Source of the DNA: Pisaster brevispinus
Lineage: Eukaryota; Echinodermata; Asteroidea; Forcipulatida; Asteriidae
Assembly: GCA_023634235.1 (NCBI GenBank)
Contig: JAMKCF010000003.1
Coordinates: 20,678,742 to 20,742,741 of the forward strand
Reading direction: 5' to 3'
DNA length: 64,000 nt
Shown here piece by piece: positions 56,662-64,000 of this stretch. The notes below the pieces were generated by a model. The model had not been told where the DNA came from. It ran no database searches and saw only the letters and a list, made by a program, of their open reading frames with translations. Positions within the stretch are counted from its first letter, which is position 1. Every line of letters begins with the position of its first letter. The translations under genes and the position numbers were made by a program.

Positions 56662-56730
56662 TAGGTAGTAGGATAGTTTAGTTAAATCTATCTCCGGGAG
56701 CAACGGCCCCTGCCAATGCAAGTCAGAAAC
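56662..56730 (+). repeat. Double-hairpin motif copy, partly decayed
   Basis: GGTAGTAGGATAGTTTAGTTAAATCTATCTCCGGGAGCAACGGCCCCTGCCAATGCAAGTC. GATAG/CTATC still pairs in stem 1 and GGG/CCC in stem 2. Confidence 0.6.
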
Positions 56731-56999
56731 AAGCTTAAATAATTCCTTCTACATTTCTTACCACTTTTGGCAACCAATTTACAATGATGTCATAAACCCT
56801 TTATTACATCTGTAAACTTTTATTTATGTGTTCATGCACAGTGTGCTTGAACACCTCTTGTTTTTGTTGTTTTTTCTTCTTCTCGATCTTCTTCCGTGGA
56901 ACTCATTTGGGCAGCAAAACTCAAGATTGAATCTGAATTGAATCTTTAAACTCATCAGACAATTGAACCTCTCTATGAAGACAGCACATATTCATGATG

Positions 57000-57980
57000 T
57001 CATGATGACATTATCAGGTGTCAAATTACAAGGATTTTAATGTTGAAACCATTTGCTATTCGCTGCATTACATTAAGTTTGACAGCTATGATTTTCATGG
57101 TTGGGCTTCTAATAGATCAAGACTGGGGCAACAATTGAAAAGTTAATGCCAAAATCTTATGACCTTTGCTTCTGGGTCATTACCCTGGGTCAAAGTTTGC
57201 CTTTTTTTTTTCTATGAAAAAACCTTTTCACGGCTTATCTACATTGTAACCAAATATTGAAAGTGAATTGAACCTTAGTGTTAAAACAACACAAACTTAT
57301 TGATGTCATGATGACGTAACTGGTTTGATGTTGATTTCTGGTTCAAACCGGAAGTAAAAAATTTAAAAAATTCATATCTCAAAAACTATGTTTTGTTTCA
57401 TCACAATTTATAGATGAGTTAGTCTGCCTAAACTTTTGCACAGAGATGACAACATTTTGACTTTTACACGAACGTAGCTATTGACCCACCTTGACAAAGC
57501 ATGATAGTATTAACACATGTAGGCCCTACACGCAGGCTGAACCTAAACCTGTACATGTACATTGCACATGTAGTTCAGTTTACATCCTATACATGTACAT
57601 TGCCCATGTAGTTAAGTTTACAGGTGTATTACGTACTGTGCAGCTATTGTAAGAACACAAATGTAAGAACACAATTGGCATCGCACACTATTTCACTGTA
57701 TATTGCATACCCAAATAATTTGAGTCTGTGTTATATTAACAAAATTCATAACTACAGAATCACATTGAATTTTACAATCCATACATCATTTAAAAGGTTT
57801 TGATAGTTTAAACATGCTACACAAAATGTGACCCCATTTGACCTGAATTGGATTTTTACAATCTATACATCATTGAGAAGGTATGTAACAACTTCAGAAA
57901 CCATACACAGCTTGTTACTCCATTTGACCTTGACTTCCGGTTCAAACCGGAAGATGAAATGAATACATTACAACTTTACA
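57000..57980 (-). repeat. ETS-palindrome repeat array, inverted orientation
   Basis: ATGTGACCCCATTTGACCT (57825 on) is the reverse complement of the AGGTCAAATGGGGTCACAT word of the 27.5 and 30.4 kb arrays. The palindrome CTTCCGGTT-CA-AACCGGAAG is perfect at 57934-57953 and imperfect near 57337. TTTTACAATC(C/T)ATACATCATT recurs at 57771 and 57854. The CRE-like words ATGATGTCATGATGAC and GATGTCATGATGACGTAAC lie at 56994 and 57302. Confidence 0.75.
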
Positions 57981-58329
57981 ACTCCCATTTTGACAGATCA
58001 CATAGGTTAACAAAACCTGTCCAGAAATAAAGACTGTAATCTAATTATCTCAAAGTATTGTAAAAAAAATACTTTATGTTAATTTTGAATAATTTCGCTA
58101 ATGAAAACTTACAATAAGTTGTTGTGTTTGAAAAGTATGCGGATGATGGAGAGGCATGGAGGGTAGCTGTGTACAAAGTATCTTGGACTGATAGGGTTAA
58201 CAATCATATGGTTCTAAACAAGAATTGCAGAAGTTCTGTCCACTGTGAGCCAGTCTCCCCCCCCCCCAAAAAAATAAAAATAAAAAATAAAAAAAAAATA
58301 AAAAATAGGGGATGAACACGTCATCCCAT

Positions 58330-58560
58330 GTGAACAGGTTTTCATGCATGCGGGATGTCTGTGAGACTCTAGGCCTAGAGAAGTCACCTGCCCAGGGCTA
58401 GTTGGACCTTGCCAGTAAATATGGCCCTCTGACTTCTGGGGGTGCATGGTTTAAGAGCCATGGGATTTAGGAGGGATGTGTGCGAATGTCTTGTATGATG
58501 GCAACGATGGCATGGCTTTTCATTGGCAAGGGAGTACGCTGAGAGGTGCTTTGTTACATG
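58330..58560 (-). repeat. Arm module, copy C left
   Basis: Close match to 38050-38230: CGGGATGTCTGTGAGACT.T.GGCCTAGAGAA.TCACCTGCCCAGGGCT(G/A)GTTGGACCTTGCC and ATGATGGCAACGATGGCATGGCTTTTCAT. It is preceded by C/A homopolymers (58256-58310). Confidence 0.85.
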
Positions 58561-58794
58561 TGTGAATTAATGTGTCATGATTGGGGAGCTCAGCTCAGAC
58601 AGTGATAATTTCTCCATTGAGTGGGCAACTGAATGCCAACATAGCTTCTACGGAAAGGTGTGGTAAAGGCTATCTGAAAGGAGTTGGACATTAGTGGAAC
58701 TTGCTTTCTATAATAATCTATGAGTGTGGGAGAAACGGGGTAAGTGGCCAAGAGGTGATTTTTCAACTGCATTTAACTGCACTTTGAACAGTGT

Positions 58795-58990
58795 GTTGTT
58801 TGCTTCAGTCATTGCTTACACATCAAACTTCTGTCTAGACCTCTGCTTACCGCTGATGAATCCAGACCCCAGATTTGGTTGGCTGGGGAGGATCCTTTGA
58901 TGTCATTTACTCCTTTACATTTTTGCATGGAATGTAGGGGATACATTGGGGTGAGTGGCAGAGGAGTGAACTTTTGGTCTGCCTCTTCTT
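58795..58990 (+). repeat. Single 285 bp-type unit
   Basis: GTCTAGACCTCTGCTTACCGCTGATGAATCCAGACCCCAGATTTGGTTGGCTGGGGAGGATCCTTTGATGTCATTTACTC, then GCATGGAATGTAGGGGATACATTGGGGTGAGTGGCAGA. Here the unit is single-copy, so copy C looks like a collapsed version of the 37.8-50.9 kb structure. Confidence 0.9.
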
Positions 58991-59335
58991 GCTGGTATTT
59001 TTAGAGAGACCCGAGGGATGTTTATTTGTCTCAGTCTTGTTGACCTGACTTTGGACCCGGGGTTTTGCATTGGTGATGTTTTTTTTTTATTTGGACTGTG
59101 CTGGATTCGGCTCCATGGTCTTAATTGGCTGCATGAAGTTTATCAATTTCAAAGTCTTTTTACTTTGATTGCAGGGGTCCATTCGTTACACAAGGCTCTG
59201 TGGCTCTCAAGTGCAATACCTTTTAGTGCAATACCTTTGAGTGCAATGTCCAAGGTGCAATAGAAGGAATTTATGTTGCAATACAATCATCTGTAGTGCA
59301 ATACAAAAACTTGTATAAGTGCAATGTTTTACCTT
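58991..59335 (+). repeat. Arm end plus single GTGCAAT unit
   Basis: 58991-59180 matches 49537-49700. 59205-59335 is one unit of the 49.7-50.9 kb array. GTGCAAT occurs six times: 59211, 59226, 59241, 59255, 59296 and 59319. CAAGTGCAATA is at 59208-59218. Confidence 0.9.
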
Positions 59336-59945
59336 TTTATATTTTTAGCTAGAAAAACACATTTAAATAATTTTTTTTAAAAGCTTTTATTGCATATTTT
59401 TTTCTTTTTTGTTGTTGTTTTATTTTAACTGCCAAATCCAAACATGTGCCAAACAATTTTAATCTTTTGTGTTATCAGACTTCATTTTTACAAAATGGAA
59501 ACTATTGTTATGCTTGTTTTTAAAAATAGTTTATTTGCATCATTCTAAAACTAAGATATTCCTTCTGTTAAAAAAAATGTAAACGTAGTATGTGCAATTA
59601 TTTAAAAATTGTTAACCTTTTATTTGTATCATTTTAAAATTTAACCTTCTTTCCAGTTTTTAAGCCTTATTGTTGTAGTTGTTTATAAAAGTTTTTTACC
59701 TGGAAGAAGTGCAATATTTTATTGTTAGGTTGATACTTTGTTGTAGTTTAGTTGTAGGTGTAAGTTTAGGTAAAGTGTAGGTAAAGGTTAGAGTTTATTG
59801 AACAGTGTTAGGTTTAGTTCAAGTTTTAGGTTGCTCCTTAGTTATAGTTTGTAGATTTACATTTAGGTTTGTGCGAATGGAATCAACTTTTTGTTAAGCT
59901 GTTTGTCAATCAAACCAAGAGGCATGCATGTGAAATATGTAACAA
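59336..59945. repeat. AT-rich tail of copy C with TTAGG-like tract
   Basis: It parallels 50.2-52.8 kb: TTTTTATTTGCAT(C)AT..TAAAAC, GTGCAATATTTT (59709), and then a TTAGGTTTAG-like tract (59720-59870). Ends near GTGCGAATGGA, as at 53293. Confidence 0.6.
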
Positions 59946-59950
59946 TTTGT

Positions 59951-60215
59951 AGGGTGTCATGGCCGAGCGGTTTAGAGCATTGTTGGTTCAAATTCCGGTC
60001 ATGAAACTTGCGTCCTTGAGCACCTACGAGGGTAGAGGTTGATATTTTGTTTGAGAAACCTTCAAAATGCCACAGCAGCTCAGGGCTGTATACTCCCTAG
60101 TGAGCTGAGAAAGATTACAGTATTGCTTTTGTCCCAAAGACCAGGGCACAGATGTAAATTTCATTGAAACGTTCTTGTAAAATGCCCTATATAAGAACCT
60201 TTTATTGTCATTTTT
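59951..60215 (+). mobile_element. Leu/Ser-tRNA-derived SINE
   Basis: It starts with GGTGTCATGGCCGAGCGGTTTAGAGC, an exact A box (TGGCCGAGCGG). GTTGGTTCAAATTCCGG follows 16 bases later as B box, so the anticodon region has been deleted. The body includes GTCCTTGAGCACC, GTGAGCTGAGAAAGATTACAGTATTG and GCCCTATATAAGAACCTTTTATTGTCAT, a tail style common in deuterostome SINEs. Confidence 0.85.
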
Positions 60216-63180
60216 ATATTTTCTTTGGGACTCATAAATGGAATTGGGTTTTACTTGCCATTTTGCTGACTGTCATTTGTATTGTTTTGACAAAGTGTTC
60301 AACGCGAATTAAGTCACCATGGACCATAACAGTGATATGCGTTTAAACAAAACATTTCAGACCAGTTTTTGATATTCAAAATATTTGTCTGCAATTCCAC
60401 AGAGGATCAGATTTCAATTCAGGCTTTTCTGGCAATTTCAAATACATAAATCTTGTCTGTTGACCTTATTTTAAAACTTTGGCATGGTACTTTAAATTTT
60501 TCATGATGCTGATTGGCCCTCCTGGTATGTCATACCGCCTTCGAGGTGAAATATTTAACTCTATTTAAAACAAATTATTGATCAACGCTCAGTAATTTCT
60601 TTAAGTTATCATTGGGTACTCTTCTGCAATTATACCAACACAAATTTTATGCAGCTTTCCTACTGATTGGAAACTCAATGTCTCATTGTCTTTTCTCGAT
60701 TGACTTTTTATTTTTGCTTGTTTGGTTGTAATTATTAAGTTTACATGAAGAGTGCTGGTGGAGAGTGACTACAAAAGCATTAAGAAGGCTAGAGGAATTA
60801 GGTCTATGAAAGCGAGGAAAGTGAGTTGTAGCCTGGACCACTCTAGGGAGGCCTTTATCTTTGTTTCAGTTTCTCATTGGCACATTGTTTGTTGCCAAAT
60901 GTACTTTTAATGATGGTATGTAGAATGTGTGATCACTCTAACTCTAAACTGTAACATGAAAGTCCAAACGGAAAGCACAGCAATGTATTAGTAATTCTGA
61001 GTACTCATCTTCCAGAGTGGCTTGAGTATATAATGAGGTCTATATGGAATAGGTCATATCTTAGATGATCTCTCTCCATCAAACTGTTTTCACTTTCTGT
61101 ATAGTTTGAAGAAGGTAACCAGAATGAGGATGGATTAACAATCATTTTAAGCACAGTTTGAAAAATCAAATTTTAGGGGCAAGTTGTTTATGTTTGCTGT
61201 CTTCAACAAAGCAACTGGCAAGCGTGGTTATTGAAATAGTTTTGATGTTCATATCAGCCTCATAAAAGGATTTGAACCATGGGCTGAACTATACATGTTT
61301 GTTGACTGTCAATTGATCTTGTCACATCGGAATAATTTAGATTGCTTCGTAATGCGTCTCAGGCTTGTAAACAGAATCGGTGCTTTTTTTACGAGAAAAC
61401 ACAGAAGGTTCATCAATAAACAGCCACTTATAGAGGTGCAGAAGTGCAATTAAGTAAGAAAAATCCCCCCCCCCAAAAAAAATATTATTACAACTTGAAT
61501 TTTGATTTATTACAATATATTAATAAATTTAAATGACCGCAATGTAATTTTTCTGCAGCCATCAATTGAAATCACCAATTCGTTCACATATTTATGCTGA
61601 AGACAGTTATTCAGTCTTAACGGGCCATTCAGAATTATCAATGTCTTAATATTCTGATAATTTGTCAACGAAGTAAAAACCTACATTAACTTCATTTTTC
61701 AAACCCCCCACCCTTCAAAAACAACCAAATTAACAAATAAGTAAGAACTAAACATAATAAAACAGTGACTAATTTTTTAGGTAGAAAAGTGGTGGTTGGA
61801 AGGGAGAAATTAGTATAAAAACATTGATAACTCTGAAACGTGCCAACCTCTGAGAAAATTCCTTTGTTTCTTTTTTAGCCGAACACGTAGAACACTACGC
61901 CTGTTTTTAACCGTATTTGTTATTTTAATTGTACATACCTAAATTTTACTTAAATCAAATTTAATTTGTAATTATAGCTCTAAATTTCAAAGCCTCTTTA
62001 AAAAAAACATTTTTATATACGTTTGTCCATACCAGGTGAAATGGACAAGAATCTTCCATTTTATTCAGAAGGTGTTTTCAGAGTATGGGGGAACAAGTTT
62101 TCTTGTTTGTTTTTCCCTTAATGTGAGAAAAAAATCATATGACAAGAGTCAACGTGTGATTTATGTATTACAACCATTGAATGCATTTTGTTTGTGAAAT
62201 AGTTCAGATTTCACCCCGAGATTATACTGAGTAATTATAAGTGGTTAACACTTGCATTATGTTTGGCTTTCTGTAACACCATGTGATCATATATCCTTTG
62301 CAGGGGCCTAACAAATGTTGGGGGAGTGGTGTTGGGGGTCCCTGCCATTGAGCAGCCCAATGAGATTTTTCAAATGCACGAGCTGTTTTACATCAAAATA
62401 AGCCCCAAATTATTTCTATGCCCCCCGCTTTGCTCCCCAAAATAAATAAATAAATAAATAATGAAGGTGTTTAGTTATTCCAAGGTATGTTTTTACCAGA
62501 AAAATCTACACTGTAAAGTAGATAATAATAATCATGTGGTGTTACCGCAAACCAAATAAATATTGATACTTTAACATGCAATACCTCAAACAGTAGTTAG
62601 CTTTACACCTTACTTTTGTAGTGATGATTGTGTTACAAAAACTTGAAAAAGATGTTACTTTTGTACATAGAAAAATTGAAGGGCTTGTACACGTAGGTTG
62701 TTATGAGGCTAAGGGTTAACACACAATGGTAAGCTAATGTTTGAGGTATTAGAAACCCTTATGCCAGTAGTAAAGCTATCCTGGTGTATACAGTAGTAGC
62801 CCAAATGATGCAATCATTAGAATTCTTTCATTTGACTTTATACTTATCACAAATGATGACAGTGTCGGCCCAGCAATTTGCTGTTGCAGAATTTTTTTGC
62901 TTTTTATTGACAAAATTATCAGCAAATATTTTAATCGTTAAAGTATTCAGTGATTTCTAAATAGTACCACATGCAAATGTAAATAGTCTTAAGACCATTT
63001 GAAACCATACTTTACATACATTTTGAGAGCTGATTTTGTAAACATATAATTATCTATGTATTTTCATCTGGTAGAAGCTTTTGTCATAAATAACCTAACA
63101 AGAGGAACAAAGTCAACAGATTAGAATCCACTGGTTGATGATCTCAGGCACCTCTTAACTGTTGTGGGTAGCACACCAGA
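60216..63180. other. Intergenic, no gene supported
   Basis: AT-rich; contains (AATA)n at 62441-62461 and short homopolymers. No ORF with a recognisable domain. Confidence 0.4.
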
Positions 63181-63189
63181 CACCAAGTA

Positions 63190-64000
63190 CATTGTACAAA
63201 TTCAACAGTGCTGTAATGCAATGGAATGAGCACTTCAGACTTGATTCTTCTGGCGATGGTCACTGGAATACAAGTTTGGATCAAGATTGCCATTCAGATC
63301 TATGAGAAAATCCTCCTTAATATTTCAATTGATGTCTAACATCAGCTTCAGCGACTTGGACATAGCCATTATATTAGCTTATCGTGTACATTGTACATGT
63401 TCAACATTGCTGTAATGCTATGGAATGAGCACTTCAGACTTTGATTCTTCTGGCGATGGTCACTGGAATACAAGTTTGGATCAAGATTGCCATTCAGATC
63501 TATGGACGATTCATCTCACTATCAGGTGATGAGATTTGTATTGTACAGCACATCAAAGCATTGGGCATATCTGTCACATTAGCTTATCATGTCCGGTATA
63601 CATGTTCAACAGTGCTGTAATGCAATGGAATGAGCACTTCAGACTTTGAATCTTCTGGCGATGGTCAGTGGCAATAAAAGTTTGGATCAAGATTGCCATT
63701 CAGATCTATGGACAATTCATCTCACTATTAGATGATGAGGTTTTTATTGTACAGCACATCAAAGCCTTGGGCATATCTATCATATTAGCTTATCATGTAC
63801 ATTGTACATGTTCAACAGTGCTGTAATGCAACGGAATGAGCACTTCAGACTTTGATTCTTCTGGCGATGGTCATTGGAATAAAATTCTGGATCAAGATTG
63901 CCGTTCAAATCTATGGACAATTCATCTCACTATCAGATGATGAGGTTTTTATTGTACAGCACATCAAAGCCTTGGGCATATCTATCATATTAGCTTATCG
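63190..64000 (+). repeat. ~205 bp tandem array, runs off the edge
   Basis: TTCAACAGTGCTGTAATGCAATGGAATGAGCACTTCAGACTTTGATTCTTCTGGCGATGGTCA.TGGAATA recurs at 63203, 63402, 63607 and 63813 (spacing 199, 205 and 206). It is followed by TTTGGATCAAGATTGCCATTCAGATCTATG and GTACAGCACATCAAAGC.TTGGGCATATCT. The first unit is shorter and more divergent. No ORF. Confidence 0.95.

Noticed and set aside
59951..60000. A tRNA-Leu or tRNA-Ser gene
   Set aside because: The A box is exact, but the anticodon region is deleted and a SINE tail follows.

Overview
This is animal nuclear DNA: AT-rich, with intron-split coding pieces and no bacterial gene organisation. It is full of MITE, SINE, LINE and Penelope-like fragments and tandem arrays. 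The repeat flavour suggests a marine deuterostome, most likely an echinoderm. That flavour includes MITEs ending in GGGCCCAATTTCATAAAGC and repeats built on CTTCCGGTT-AACCGGAAG followed by AAGGTCACATGGGGTCA. The assignment is from memory of repeat style and was not searched.

Layout. 1-1.06 kb: Penelope-like retroelement on the minus strand, cut by the window edge. 2-5 kb: small MITE/foldback/SINE insertions. 5.15-6.90 kb: the only convincing host coding sequence, the last two exons of a four-transmembrane (MS4A/CD20-like) protein on the plus strand. 7-16 kb: intergenic, with MITE remnants, a minisatellite and a decayed minus-strand ORF. 16.8-20.5 kb: a ~600 bp tandem array whose units look like duplicated exons. 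21-25.3 kb: MITEs, a perfect 104 bp palindrome, a MITE with CTCF-like ends, and a palindromic minisatellite. 27.5-31.4 kb: arrays carrying palindromic ETS sites, DR4 half-sites and CRE sites, ending in a strong hairpin. 32.7-35.9 kb: two more arrays, one with higher-order structure.

36-60 kb is one large modular repeat territory. It contains dispersed copies of a double-hairpin motif, inverted 'arm' modules, and internal tandem arrays (571 bp, ~285 bp, 230-285 bp). A further array is dense in GTGCAAT, the seed complement of miR-92/25. The module order is repeated at least three times (37.6-53.3, 53.3-56.1 and 58.3-59.9 kb). A Harbinger-type MITE, a broken LINE and a piggyBac-type MITE nested inside that LINE are inserted in it. 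60-63.2 kb has a SINE and otherwise little. 63.2-64 kb is a ~205 bp tandem array that runs off the right edge.

No complete protein-coding gene, no intact tRNA or rRNA gene and no CRISPR array is visible. The most interesting material is non-coding: the GTGCAAT array, the compensated double hairpin, the modular inverted organisation, and repeats that carry transcription-factor or CTCF-like sites.
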